Assembly: GCA_032433595.1 (NCBI GenBank)
Contig: JASWJB010000017.1
Location: 1 to 64,000, forward strand
From: Conoideocrella luteorostrata
Taxonomy: Eukaryota > Ascomycota > Sordariomycetes > Hypocreales > Clavicipitaceae
Length of the DNA: 64,000 nucleotides
Direction: 5' to 3'
Shown: piece by piece, positions 9,763 to 20,993 of the stretch
Layout of the letters: each line of letters opens with the position of its first letter
Numbering within the stretch: position 1 is the first letter of the stretch
Program-made: the position numbers and the translations under genes
Notes under the pieces: generated by a model
Told to the model about the DNA's origin: nothing
Database searches by the model: none
Seen by the model: only the letters and a program-made list of their open reading frames with translations

Positions 9763-11775
9763 ATGTTCCGATTCTGGAGTGCCGATGCTCGGGGAAGCGA
9801 ACAGACGGCGGAAACGCCGCTCGTCTCGTCACAAGCACACGCCCATAAGCTTGCTGGCGCATCAACTGGTATCGCATCGCAAACCACCCCTGGCCGATCA
9901 GCTCCCAAGAGGAGCTGGGACGCTCTTCAGGACTCAGATGGTACTTTGTCTGGCGAGTTGCTGACGAAGCGGGCGAAATTGCACCCTGATAGCTCGGACT
10001 GCGCCTCACTTACCAGTGATGAATCGGTTGATTCTGCCATCGTTGGTTCTGCCGGGGGTAGCATAGAGCACGCGCGCGACATTATCAGGCATCAAGTCGG
10101 CCTTGAAGTACTTCTCAAGCACGACGAGCTGAGGCTTATTAACCAGGAACTTGCCAAATGCCAGGTTGCGTTGGAGCAATTGCGGCGGTGTCACCTGATC
10201 CCATACCCTCAACATTGCCCTACGCCCGATCAGATGTTGGACATCAGCAGCGGCAAGGGCCCGGCTGTCATCACGCGGTTCGGAGAACCGGTTCCTCAAT
10301 GGGCACCACCATTTGGAGTCGTCGACGGCCCCTACGCGCGACACTATGCGAAGTGGCTCATTCCCGACCCCTTATTCGACGGCGAGCAGCCAGAGTGGCC
10401 GTTTAGCCCGGAATTCGCACGTACCCGCGTCTCCTTTGCTGAAGGGAGAACGACGAGAAACAGCTTCACGGAGACTGGCCCTACATCGAAAGGCAGACCT
10501 GTTCGCGGAAACGCGGGACAGAAGCTTCAGTCTCTGTCTAACGGATACCCCCAACCGAAGGATAAGGCCGGCCCTTGCATCCTGAAGCGATCTGATGGCC
10601 AAACTGTCAAGCTTGTTTGCCTAGACTGCAACCGCGAAAACTTTTCGAGCACCCAAGGCTTCATTAATCATTGTCGCATCGCTCACAAACGAGATTTTAA
10701 GAGCCATGAGGAAGCTGCAGTCCAGAGTGGACAGCCCATCGAAGCTATTGACAGCAACAACAACAGTACTACCAACGCCGTACCACCTACCGCCACCACT
10801 ACTACTCCTACTGGCTCTGGTGGAGAGGATAAGGCTGCGTTGCATGTGAACAACACACCATGCTCCACTTTTGTGCACCCCTTTGCGCGTCAGGACATGT
10901 CTGAGCTTGAGGCATACACTGCTTTGCGGTCAAGAATTGCCGATTCACTCAAGCTATATCACCAAGGTAAGCTCCCTGGTGTCGGCACAATTCCTTCGAG
11001 GACTGCCAGTGCGCAAGCACCCGGAGCCAAGAAGTCAAAAGCCGCCGCCGCCGGGTTCAGCCCCGCTCAAGAGACTCCATACTTGTCCCGTCTTATGCAA
11101 AGTCGCAACTTCCATGGCAACCTCGGTGATGTCGTTGCAGACGCCAAGACCAGGATCTCTCTAGAAGACATGACACCTGACGAGGACTCTGACGATGCGA
11201 GTACTCCCATTTCCACATTTGACGGACCCAATGATGTTGCTCCTACCCGCACTCCTGTTGTTAAGCGTGTCCCAGCCCATGCCGGAAACACATCTGCTGC
11301 TTCGAAAGATTCGTCTACTTGTCTCACAGGCAGCAAGACCCGTGTGCCACCCATCTCTCTTGTGTCCCCTCCGGGCTCTACGCTGGATGTGATGTCCAAA
11401 CCTGGTTCCGCTGGTATCCTGTCTGATGAAGACGATGAAGACATGGAAGAAGAAGAAGAAGAAGAAGCCAACCTCAGCCCTAAAACGTTGGTTAGCAACA
11501 ATGCGCCGTCTCTTGTTAGTGACGATGGAGAGTACGACGACTCAGATGACGGATCTTCCATGTCCGGTGGCAGCGATGAGCTGGACGCCGAATCTGTATC
11601 TGACGTTGCTGAAATTACGCTCGATGACGATCATGAACCAAGGCCACTTCGTCGTGCATCCAATGGCGTTCCAGGAACGGTACGGCTCCGTAAAGACGAT
11701 GCCAAAAAACAGCACGTCACCTTTCTCGGTCCTGTAAAGAATCACTCCAAAGAGAGACAATCACGCAGGAGATGA
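9763..11775 (+). CDS. Zinc-finger protein resembling ADA histone acetyltransferase component AHC1
   Basis: Single exon, 670 residues from the first ATG (MFRFWSADARG); the frame stays open upstream but only with a TTG. Residues ~110-165 hold a predicted helical block (ARDIIRHQVGLEVLLKHDEL). A conserved region follows (FGEPVPQWAPPFG, DPLFDGEQPEW), then a single finger, LVCLDCNRENFSSTQGFINH followed by CRIAH, with a CxxC pair and two to three His ligands at ~residues 286-311. The C-terminal half is low-complexity, with polar linkers and acidic runs (DEDDEDMEEEEEEE), and ends basic. This order resembles fungal proteins annotated as Kar/ADA HAT complex component 1, a chromatin factor tied to Gcn5/Ada complexes. 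That family call is from memory of the pattern and is moderately secure; a nuclear role is inferred. Confidence 0.65.
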   Translation: MFRFWSADARGSEQTAETPLVSSQAHAHKLAGASTGIASQTTPGRSAPKRSWDALQDSDGTLSGELLTKRAKLHPDSSDCASLTSDESVDSAIVGSAGGSIEHARDIIRHQVGLEVLLKHDELRLINQELAKCQVALEQLRRCHLIPYPQHCPTPDQMLDISSGKGPAVITRFGEPVPQWAPPFGVVDGPYARHYAKWLIPDPLFDGEQPEWPFSPEFARTRVSFAEGRTTRNSFTETGPTSKGRPVRGNAGQKLQSLSNGYPQPKDKAGPCILKRSDGQTVKLVCLDCNRENFSSTQGFINHCRIAHKRDFKSHEEAAVQSGQPIEAIDSNNNSTTNAVPPTATTTTPTGSGGEDKAALHVNNTPCSTFVHPFARQDMSELEAYTALRSRIADSLKLYHQGKLPGVGTIPSRTASAQAPGAKKSKAAAAGFSPAQETPYLSRLMQSRNFHGNLGDVVADAKTRISLEDMTPDEDSDDASTPISTFDGPNDVAPTRTPVVKRVPAHAGNTSAASKDSSTCLTGSKTRVPPISLVSPPGSTLDVMSKPGSAGILSDEDDEDMEEEEEEEANLSPKTLVSNNAPSLVSDDGEYDDSDDGSSMSGGSDELDAESVSDVAEITLDDDHEPRPLRRASNGVPGTVRLRKDDAKKQHVTFLGPVKNHSKERQSRRR

Positions 11776-12727
11776 GATGTGTGTGTATGTCTGTATATGC
11801 GTGTTTGCTCTCTGGCTCCCAGCCCCACGTCTCACCGCTTCTCTCCTCCTTTTTCAGTGAACATACACTTCAACGTTGAACGCAGAGCCTATCTGATGGA
11901 CTGGCCCATGAGATGCTCTGTCACTTTAAAACTACTCGATTTTAGTTACTTTTTCTTTTTCTTTTCTGTACTGTTTTACGAGAACAACTAGAGTGTGTGC
12001 CTCAGCGACGACACTCACACAACTCGGTTCACCGTCCCCCTACTTCACGGGACAAGTATGCCTGCGAATATCCTGGCACATAAAAAAATTGCTGGCGGAA
12101 TTCTTGGGCGTCAAAATGGTTTACCACAAGGCAAAGGTCGGGCGGGCGGCTGTCACTATTATATTTCTTGGGTTGTCTGTAGAGATTTCTGGAACTGGTA
12201 TTCTGGCGTAACGGGGAAAGCGTGATACTTTTGTTTTATTGAAGTGCTAGTTGCATGGAATGGACTAAAGCTCTGGGGCATGCGTCGTTTTGTATGATTT
12301 TGGACTGGACGAAAGGAAATGGGTAGAAAAGTGACGGAGCCTCGTTGTAACATAGGTCGATTTGGTTTAGGCAGGAGCGTAGAAAACTGCGTAAAAGAAG
12401 TATGACGTGGCTCGAGTTGAGCATGCAAGGCTAATTTAAAGATCACTGCGAACAATACGGAGTGTGATTCAAGTATTTCGGTTGGTGGTACCTACAAGTT
12501 CATGGCCCGTTTGAGCAGCAAGCATGATATAATTGCCTAGGCTACCTTATGAATTCCTGTAGACTCTCACGGTCAACTCGATTAAAAAGCCTCCTGATTA
12601 AGAAATTAAGTACTAAGCTATGTAGGTACATGTAATTCAACATGTGTATTCACAAATGGTTTCGAAAATCATTGCCGCTCATGTACAATATCCCTAAACA
12701 CCAACTGCCACTCATTCACCCACCCAC
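11776..12727. other. Intergenic region between convergent genes
   Basis: It holds the 3' flank of the AHC1-like gene (T-rich at 11945-11965) and the 3' flank of the minus-strand GPI-protein gene. One TACGGAGT half-site occurs at 12456-12463. No conserved reading frame was seen. Confidence 0.5.
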
Positions 12728-13405
12728 TTACAAAGCGGCAGCAACAACACCCGCAAAAGCAGCAAGCATACCAGCAGCATTACCTGCCAAACTATCGGCA
12801 GCGTTGGTCTTGGTAGGACTGCCTGCTGAGAAAGTTACAGATGTGAAGACATCAGTTGGGTTGGGGGCATCAGAAGAAGTTGTGGCAGCGGCAGCAGTTT
12901 TAGTAGCCTTGGTTGTGGATGAGACGTGGATGGAGGCAGTTGCGCAGGCGGCGTTCATGCTTGCAGTGGCTTGAGGGGCACGGGTATCGTTGGGACAGTT
13001 GTTGTAGCAGCTAAGAAGTGTTAGAGATATTAATAGTGGTAGATATATATCTTCATGAGACACATGATGACGACTTACGTGGCGATGGCTTGAGAGGCGT
13101 AGCAGATGCAAGCGTAGTCAGTGGTGGCACAGGCAGCGAGCTAAAAGATTGTTAGTATACTCAAATGACTACTGTCGTCTTTGAAGACGTAGAGTTGTGT
13201 AGAGTGATAGAGCGTCACAGATTTCATGTACCTTGTCGCTCTCAGTCTGGAGGCATTGCTTAACGATGTAGTTGGCCAGGCAGTCCTTGTCGCCGCCGGG
13301 GGGGATCTGGACAACCATCGATGGAGTTGGTGTGGAGGCAGACGTGGAGGACTGGGCAGAGACGCTGGCAATGGCGACGGCCGCGAGAGAGAAGAAGTAC
13401 TTCAT
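12728..13405 (-). CDS. Secreted GPI-anchored eight-cysteine (CFEM-like) protein
   Basis: Exons 13405-13232, 13140-13079 and 13010-12728 give 172 residues. Residues 1-18 are a signal peptide (MKYFFSLAAVAIASVSA). The mature N-terminal half carries eight cysteines in the order C-x7-C-x10-C-x6-C-x1-C-x8-C-x3-C-x15-C, including the CATTDYACIC stretch typical of CFEM modules (TDxxCxC); the first spacing is longer than in classic CFEM (C-x3-C). A Ser/Thr/Ala-rich stalk follows, and the chain ends in a small-residue plus hydrophobic tail (NAAGMLAAFAGVVAAAL), a GPI-attachment signal. It is probably at the cell wall or plasma membrane. Related proteins bind haem/iron or act in adhesion, but nothing here shows which. 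All introns obey GT/AG and preserve frame. Confidence 0.8.
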
Positions 13406-14323
13406 TTTGAGGGTGACGGGTGGGTGAAATTCGAGGTTAAGATTGGCGGCGAGGTGCTTTGATCTGTTGTGACGACGAGAGAGGGACAGAGTTGAGAAAG
13501 AAAGATGGAGAGTTACACGACAAAGATGGAAGTTCGGAGAGGTAAAAGAGAGCTTCGCAGAGAGGAATTATGTAGAACGGGGGAAGGGTCTGGGATTTTA
13601 ATATCGTCTACATTATTGCATGGAGTGCCGAGTAGGTCATCTCGGACCGGGACATCCACCCTTCGGCGGGCGTGGACCTACGACTAACCACTCCGTAATC
13701 TTAAGTGAGATGGCCACCGGCCTGTCGCACGTTTTTGATTGAGACAAGGGACACCGTAATAGGTACGGATTGGGATAAGAATCCCTTGTTCAAAGGGGCT
13801 TGCTGCTTGCTTTTGAGTTGGGGCTGACCGCTGTCTAACACAGCACAACAAGGTGGTGGTGGTCCGCATGGCATGCCGGCAGAGTAACTAACACATCGCA
13901 CGGATTTAAGTCATCAGGCAGTCCCTGTTTCTCATATTGACGCGCCAGGAGCCGATCTGTGCACAAAAAGCTGGCTTCTGTGTTGCCAACGGGTGAACAC
14001 TTCCTTCCATGCTGTACCAGAAACGTCGGAGGACACACAGCTGCGGCTGCATGCCGTGATGTGGTGTTGTGCTATTGGCAGGGAGAGCCTGATGTGCAGC
14101 TGCAGTATGCCTCATGGGGAAAGGGAATCTGTATCCTGCACGGATTACGGTGTACCGTACCTGACTTGCCAGATGACATGCCAACATCCTTTCCAAGGAG
14201 CAATACTAGTATGTGTCGTATTGCACTAGTCGTATCCTGGTTGGGCTCAGCTGTCGCCTCAATTGGAAGAGGACCGTCGCCGGTAGTCTCTTATTTGCTT
14301 TTGCGTAGTCAGCCAGGGTGTTG

Positions 14324-14394
14324 ACAAATTAATCGAGACATCCAGGGCAGAGGCAGAGTGCGTGGGGAAGGCCCAGGTGTCTCGATTAATCTGT
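14324..14394. repeat. Palindromic mariner end (copy 2), solitary
   Basis: This 71-bp segment starts ACAAATTAATCGAGACATCC and ends GTCTCGATTAATCTGT. The arms are inverted relative to each other, and the middle contains GAGGCAGAGTGCGT as in copy 1 (1758-1827). No transposase remnant was seen beside it, so it looks like a miniature or end-only element. Confidence 0.75.
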
Positions 14395-14880
14395 CTGGCT
14401 CGTGTCCGTACAACAATCCCCATGGGCTGTATCAGACATGGTGGCAAGCTGGTGGCGAGCTGGTGGCGGACCCCGATTGGGTTGGTGGTGCATATCGAGA
14501 GACAGAGGAAATATGTCTGTCTCAGAGGCAGATCTGGACGACGCCGTGGTTGCGTGGCTGCCGAGACTGTCAAGATCATGGAAAGTACTCCGTAATCCGT
14601 AGGTCCTTTTTGTTTTTCCCCTTTCTTTCTTTTCCCCGTAATGATACTAGAAGCTGGGGTTGATGGAGCGACAGCCGCAATGATCCGTACGCTGCTTGTT
14701 TCTGTCGCGGCCGTTTGTGCATGTACAATATTAAGTGCTATTTGGACGGGGCCTTTGGAGGTGGTTCTAGTGCCTCCATTCCTCTCTGCAATGTTTTTAC
14801 GAGAATACAAGGCTGCGATATGATGGTATGTGATAGTGATGCGAAGTCCGTAGTTTGGTTAGGAACTCGTACAATGCAGC

Positions 14881-14896
14881 ACTCCGTACTCCGTAC
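14881..14896. repeat. Tandem ACTCCGT motif
   Basis: The sequence reads ACTCCGTACTCCGTAC, two overlapping copies of the dispersed intergenic word discussed in the findings. Confidence 0.8.
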
Positions 14897-15443
14897 ATTG
14901 TCTGCTGCATAAGCAGGGTTGCCCGCACGCCAACGAGGGCCGGTGACACGGGGAGTATGGAGTACACTACGGAGTAGTACTGCTCCCTATTCATTCTGGG
15001 GTGTAGTTAGTTCATATTGGTGCGCTTGAGCGAGCTCGTGGCAGTGACTTGCTGGTACTATCCCTTTGACAGTTATGAGGTCTCCATCATATCACGGACT
15101 GGGAAATGGGCTAATTAGACCAAGGCATGAAAAAAAAAAAAAAAAAAAAAGCTCTTCTATCGAGTAATCTCAGTAGAAATCTTACTGAGTACTGTAATAT
15201 AGCTTTAAAGCAATCAGCTATTGTACAAAAGATGTACGTACTACCTTGTATACTCTGCATACGTTACTCCGTACACACGCCAGACATATCAGAAACACTA
15301 TATGGATTGCACACGTTATATTATAGGTGCTCTGGGCCATTGTCTTAGCTTAAGCTGAGGTGCCATGCTTGTACGGAGTATAATATTGTTCTCAAATTGA
15401 TGCGAGCCCGATACGTGCCTGGGAATGTGTGGTTGCTAAATGG

Positions 15444-15457
15444 ACTCCGTACGGAGT
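15444..15457. repeat. Perfect palindrome of the TACTCCGTA word
   Basis: ACTCCGTACGGAGT is a perfect 14-bp inverted repeat made by head-to-head copies of the dispersed word. Confidence 0.8.
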
Positions 15458-15937
15458 ATAATAGGCTGTCGTTCTGACGGATGAATTTTAATCGAGATTG
15501 CTTGCGTGGTTAACCGAAATGCTTCGCGCATGTTCGGCTTGCTGCCTTGGGAAGCGTCGTAATGGCCCGAGGCAGCAGCAACCAACGAGTGTTCCGAGTA
15601 CTCCGTGCCTGACCAAGAATTTTGAAGGCACAAATTCTCATTCGACAAAGGGCACTTTAGGGAGAACAATTCGATATGTCCAGCAACCCCAATCACTTCC
15701 GTCGTGGGATCTTGCCTTGACACAACGTCATTGGCTGCCGGCCCACGACAGTTGCAAGCTGCTCTCAGGAACCACGACATACAAACCCTGCCCCTCCTAC
15801 CGTGGCGACCCTACCCCCACCATCACCACTAAGCACCCCAGGCGACGCATCGAACCATACGTCCACGACAAAACTATTTAGAATCATCTCGATAGAGCGC
15901 TTGCCGGGTAATTAGCTTGAGACTTGCCGCGGTCATC

Positions 15938-17895
15938 ATGGCAACTCCCTCGATTACTTTGAACCGCATCCTCGCGGCAGCGCCAGCCACTACCCGCGGC
16001 CAGCCAACCCAGCTGTCCGCTGACCCAAAGGGTCAGAGAATAGCTTACGCGGTAAGTTGGACCAACCAATGTATTTACTTTAGCTAGCTATTGCAGAAAC
16101 CAAACACGCCAATCTACCTCTTTGATTCTACTCAGGCCTCTGCGATACACTCACTGACGAAAAGCTTGAACAGTCTGGAAAGTCCATCTTCGTTCGATCG
16201 ATCGACAACCCTGGCGACTGCAAAGAGTTCACTGGCCATACCGCTGCTACAACGGTCGCCCGTTTCTCGCCCAGCGGGTTTAAAGTTGCCAGTGGTGATG
16301 CTAGTGGCACACTTCGAGTCTGGGAACCGGAAAATATTGAAAAGACAATTGGAGAATACTCCATCATATCGGGCCGACTGAACGATGTCGCATGGGATGG
16401 AGAGTCCCAGCGTCTCATTGCGGCCGGAGACGGCAAGCAGCAATTCGGACGCTGCATCACGGCAGACAGCGGCAATTCCGTCGGAGAGGTTATCGGGCAT
16501 TCCAAGTCCATTAATGCAGTTGCAATGAAGCCCCAGCGCCCGTTCCGTGCTGCAACTGTTGGCGACGATGGCAACATGGTGTTTTACCACGGGGCCCCGT
16601 ACAAATTCAATGAAAAGACTGCCTTGCATAAGGGATTCGTGCTAGGAGTATCTTATTCTCCTGATGGAGCTAAGCTGGCGACAGTCGGGGCGGACAAGAG
16701 GATACAACTGTACGACGGAAAGACTGGCGAGCCTATAAAGCAAATTGGCGAGGGAGAGCACACTGGCAGTATCTTTGCGCTGTCTTGGTCCCAAGATGGC
16801 AAAAGATTCGCCACCGCGAGTGCGGACCAGACTGTCAAGCTGTGGGATGCTGATTCCGGCACCGTCATCCAGACTTGGAAGTTTGGCGACGGACTAAGCA
16901 TTCGTGACCAGCAGATGGGCGTTATTATTCCTCATGGTCGAAGCGATGGCCTAATCATAAGCGTCAACTTAGACGGGGAGCTTATCTATTTGAAGGAAGG
17001 TAAGCAAGAACCATTGAAGATTCTCCAGGGTCATTCAAAGGGCATCACCGCCCTCGCCAGCTCGTCTGACAGCAACGGAACTTCATTGTGGTCCGGCAGT
17101 TTTGATGGCCGTGTCTGCCACTGGGATATCAAGTCTGGTACTGCTGCGGTTGTTGACGGCGAGTCGCATACAAATCAAGTTGTGCAGATTACAAACGGCC
17201 CTGCAGGCAAGGTCTATACTGTTAGTTGGGATGATGCCATGAAGACTGCGGATTCATCAGCCGGCACCTTTGTCGGCCAGCCTATCAAACTCCCGGCGCA
17301 GCCTAAGGGGGCCAGTGCATCCGACGGGATCGTCTATGTTGCCACAGTCTCGTCTATTGCGGCCTACTCTGACGGACAGCTGCTGAAAGAGACACCGGTC
17401 AACTACGCCCCTACCTGTATTGCCGCGTCTGGAACCTTGGTAGCAGTTGGAGCCGACCAGAATGCGGTCAAGGTGTATAAAGCCAGCTCCAATGGCGTCT
17501 TGGAAGAAATTGAAACATTAAAAAACCCGACAGGGACCGTTTCTGCTTTGTCGTTTTCGAAGGACGGCTCGCATTTGGCTGCTGGCAACGCCGTGGGCAA
17601 AATTTACGCCTACAAGACTGGGACGTGGGAGTTGGCTTCGGACCGCTGGTCCGCCCATACTGCGCGTGTGACTTGCCTTGCATGGGATGACACGGGCGCA
17701 TATGCAGCAAGCGGGAGCTTGGACACAAATGTGTTCATCTGGTGCCTCGAAAGCAAGTACCAGGGCAAGAGAATCAAGGCTTCCAATGCACATAAGGACG
17801 GTGTCAATGGTATCTCATGGATCGACGGCGACCACGTCACATCCGCGGGAGGAGACGCAAATATCAAGATTTGGGACGTTAAGAATTTGCCTTGA
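15938..17895 (+). CDS. AIP1: Actin-interacting protein 1 (WD40)
   Basis: This WD-repeat protein works with cofilin to disassemble actin filaments. Exon 1 is 15938-16051; a 122-bp intron (GTAAGT ... CTGAC ... CAG) leads to exon 2, 16174-17895, for 611 residues (yeast Aip1 has 615). The start MATPSITLNRILAAAPATTR and SIFVRSIDNP are typical of the family. WD repeats run along the whole chain, with clear blades at FTGHTAATTVARFSPSG, LGVSYSPDGAKLATVGADK, LSWSQDGKRFATASADQ, CLAWDDTGAYAASGSLD and the final GGDANIKIWDVKNLP. Two seven-bladed propellers are expected from the family. An inner ATG at 16525 is only a shadow start. Confidence 0.95.
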
Positions 17896-18204
17896 TAGCA
17901 TTCTAGCATTATAGAAGCGTTTGTCTATGTTCAGTCGATTTTTGACGAAATCTGTTTGTGTATCTGTGAGGTAGAAATGGCGCGCCCAACTCCTCGACAA
18001 TGAAATTAAAACCTCCTCTCCCCGAACAAAATAAAAAAATAAAAAATAAAAACAAAAACAAAAATAAGCATTGGCAAGACAAGCCACCCAAACTCCCACA
18101 ATCCGATAGTCCACTATTCATGTAACAAGCCCTCTTGGGACGAGTTAATAATGTCCTGCCTGTGGATCGGATCGAGGAAACAGATTATCACAAAGTCTCT
18201 GCAC

Positions 18205-18982
18205 CTAGTCATGAGACATTTGCGATACTTCCTCCTTCTCCAGTTCCAATGGTTTGATATCCCACAGACGAGCAGTTTCGGTCTCCTTGCGCCTGATATC
18301 GTGTGCTGGCCAACGAGTCGAATAATTCTCCTCCCATAGAAGGACTGCCTTGTGGATCGCTTCCTGAAGATCTAGACGACTACGTTTCCTGTCAGCTGTG
18401 CCGACATGAGAGCAGCTTGCCTTCCGATGTGCTTACGTCGCTGAACTCATGGTCGCGTAGCCTTGCTTCGCCAAATGCTCAGCCATCTCGGTCTGGTGGT
18501 CATCGAGCAGACTTGTATTGGGGACGACCACGAGCGGGATCCCCAGCTTCCACACATCGAGGATGGTTCCCGTGCCTGGGGCAAGGAAGTAAATTCATCA
18601 GCTGACGATGCAATTTGTGGAAAGACTTGGGGGAAGGTAGCACTGCCAAACCTGCGTGTGAGATGACCAGTCCCTGAGCACGATCGCCCGAGCGATATTT
18701 ACACAGCATCATTTCGTCTTTTACTAAGCTGCCCTTTACGTCAAATACGTCCACGTGGAATCCGGCTGGGAGCTGGTCCTTGTGGCTGGAGAACTGCGCG
18801 CTGGCCCAGGTGATGTCTGGGCCGCATTGGATATGGAGAGCTGTGAAGCCCTGTGAGTTGAGGTACTTCCAGAAGGGTGGTTGGAGGACTTCTTTTGTTA
18901 GGGCTGCGAAGCCGACCGTTGCGCCGACCGTGACTAGGCAGTATCTCTGGAGGTCGCTTGGGTTTGAGTTGGATGATGTCAT
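18205..18982 (-). CDS. ALG13: UDP-N-acetylglucosamine transferase catalytic subunit Alg13
   Basis: Alg13 pairs with the membrane protein Alg14 on the ER and adds the second GlcNAc to the dolichol-linked oligosaccharide of N-glycosylation. Exons 18982-18652, 18575-18437 and 18379-18205 give 214 residues (yeast has 202). Motifs are [16 protein letters not shown] at the N-terminus (in place of the usual VTxGTTxFDxL), then [20 protein letters not shown] across the first splice junction, and [20 protein letters not shown], the GT28 nucleotide-sugar site. No membrane segment is present, as expected for this soluble half. The stop lies about 310 bp from the convergent AIP1 stop. Intron 1 could be read through in frame, but that would destroy the GT28 motif. 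Confidence 0.93.
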
Positions 18983-19095
18983 GTTTGTATTTGGTCGAAC
19001 CTCATGCTGGCAGCGGTGTTTGTTGGTTAGTGTAGTTGAGGTCCGGTCTTTAAGATAACAACGAACATGAGCACTTACAACGTAAAGTAACTAAC

Positions 19096-19112
19096 TACTC
19101 CGTACTCCGTAC
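19096..19112. repeat. Tandem TACTCCGTA motif between ALG13 and mS35 genes
   Basis: Two overlapping copies (TACTCCGTACTCCGTAC) lie in the 380-bp divergent intergenic region. Confidence 0.8.
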
Positions 19113-19362
19113 CCTGTTGAGTGAGCTAAGGTTTGCCGCTAACCATGTAACAAACACACTAAAGCTTGGCTGGCTGTGGAAGAAGAGGCGGCACGATTTG
19201 ACCAGGGTGGCTACCCAGCTGGTGGCAAAACACCGGCAAAATTGCTGATCCATAAACGTGCAGACAAATCGACTCCCAAAATTCTGATAGCTCTTGCATC
19301 AGGGAGCTGGATGTTGGGTTGCCGTCCGCAACAACCAATTCCAATTCCACTTCCAATTCGAC

Positions 19363-20593
19363 ATGGCATCGGCCTCTCCCGCCGCGAGGCTATGCGCGCT
19401 GGTCTGCCGTAGGTCTCCCCAGGCCCAGCGACTGCCTAGAACACAGCAGCTCTCTCGACAGGGCCGCGCTGCTCAACGGGCATTCAGCACATCCCCTGCA
19501 CAATGGGCCGATGACAGGGCCGACAAGAAGGGCGACACGGAGGCGCCACAAACACTGGATCTCAAAACGATGAACCAAGCGTTTGCTCAGAGCGCGACCC
19601 CCGATGGCCTCCGACAGCTCGATGAATTAGCCAAGACAAACGGCTACAATACAATTGACGAGTTCTTGACGTCAAAGCTGAGGGAGACGCCTGGCTGGTC
19701 ATCGGAAGATAGATCGCTGGAGGAGGAGCTGCTCAAAGACGATGTGGGGGATAAGCCGAACAAGTCGTCGTTTTGGTTTGACGAGGAAGACCCCGAGACG
19801 AACACCGAGGAGCATGATGAATTTGACGAGGACGACATTACGTCCATGGCGCACGGCAAGTTGGAAGAAGTGCGAGAGATGAGACATTACGCCCGATTGG
19901 CGGCCTGGGAAATGCCTCTTCTTGCAAGTATGTTGCTGTTTTTTTTCTTCTCTACATACCATCGTCACCATAAAGGACTTATAGAACTAACACTGGCGCT
20001 CCTCCTTAGAATTCGCGAAGCCCTTTGTACCCCCCAAAGAAGATGAAGTTCTCCGCTGGCGCTACACAACATACATGGGTGAATCTCACCCCGCCGAGCG
20101 AAAAGTCGTGGTCCAATTCGCCCCCTCCGACCTCAAACTCACCACTGTACAAACCGAAAAGCTGAAAAAACTCGCCGGACCGCGGTACAACCCGGAAACG
20201 GAAATCATCAAAATGAGCTGCGAGAGTTACGAACACCAGGCCCAGAATAAGCTGTACCTGACCAACTTGGTGGACGACCTGATTGTGGCGGCCAAGGACC
20301 CCAAGGATACCTTCGAGGACGTGCCTCTTGACTTGAGACACCACCAGATCAAGGAGAAGCCTCGTTTCCCAAAAGAATGGAGGATGACAAAGGAGAGGAG
20401 ATTAGAGTTGGAGGAACAGAGAAAAGTGGCTGCCTTGGAGGACTTGAAGAGAGCGGAGGGGGGCTTGTTGGTTGATGGTAAGAAGTCGATTGATGGGTAT
20501 TTGTTGGAGAGATTGATTGAGGAGCAGGAGAAGCAGAGGGTTGCGGAGATGGTGCCTGTGCAGAAGGGTGGCGGGAAGGGGGCAAGGAGGTAA
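19363..20593 (+). CDS. RSM24: Mitochondrial small ribosomal subunit protein mS35 (Rsm24)
   Basis: Exons 19363-19927 and 20010-20593 encode 382 residues. The N-terminus (MASASPAARLCALVCRR ... RAFSTSPAQW) is a strongly basic mitochondrial targeting sequence with a probable cleavage site near the AFSTS motif. After an acidic linker comes the conserved mS35 core: MRHYARLAAWEMPLLAKFAKPF across the splice, LRWRYTTYMGESHPAERKVV, FAPSDLKLTTVQTEKLKKLAG and SCESYEHQAQNKLYLTNLV. The C-terminal helix is long and charged. An in-frame ATG upstream is absent; the chosen ATG begins the presequence. The first exon spans the presequence and linker, the second the ribosome-binding core. Confidence 0.92.
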
Positions 20594-20993
20594 AGCTGGT
20601 GAGGCGGGGTGAGCACTGGAAGATGGACAGTGCTTTGTATAATAAAAGTAAAAAAGCACGACAATAGCCTTGGGAGCATGTATGAGCTGTGTGACGGATA
20701 TATAGTAAAGCATAGACTTTGTACAATAATCATTCGAAGATGCCTTTACTAGCGATTTGCTCTGCATGTTGCCTACGCTGTCGACTTATTGTTTCCATGT
20801 AGAATAGCTCTTGGCACAGTGGCCTCTGCATCTTGAGGACTGCGAAAGAGATCATGCATCTGCGCGATGGGACTTATTCAAGGTCCCACACAAAGTATGG
20901 TGGATTGGCCTTCCCGAAGTTTGTATCGTGGCTAACAGCAACAGCTCCTCGAAGCGCCATCAGTGGCACAGTCGTCAACACTTCCTTCTGACA

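Larger units (their letters stand above)
13406..15937. other. Non-coding region rich in short repeats
   Basis: About 2.5 kb without a supported gene. It holds the solitary transposon-end palindrome (14324-14394), a 21-base A run (15130-15150), and a dense cluster of TACTCCGTA words: 14586, 14881-14896, 14968, 15265, 15371, 15444-15460 and 15597. The last ~300 bp is the AIP1 promoter. Several open frames exist but are short, overlapping and without recognisable motifs. Confidence 0.5.

Noticed and set aside
12642..12974. Ala/Val-rich + strand frame of 110 residues
   Set aside because: It is the antisense of the GPI-protein's Ala/Thr-rich exon, which explains its composition.
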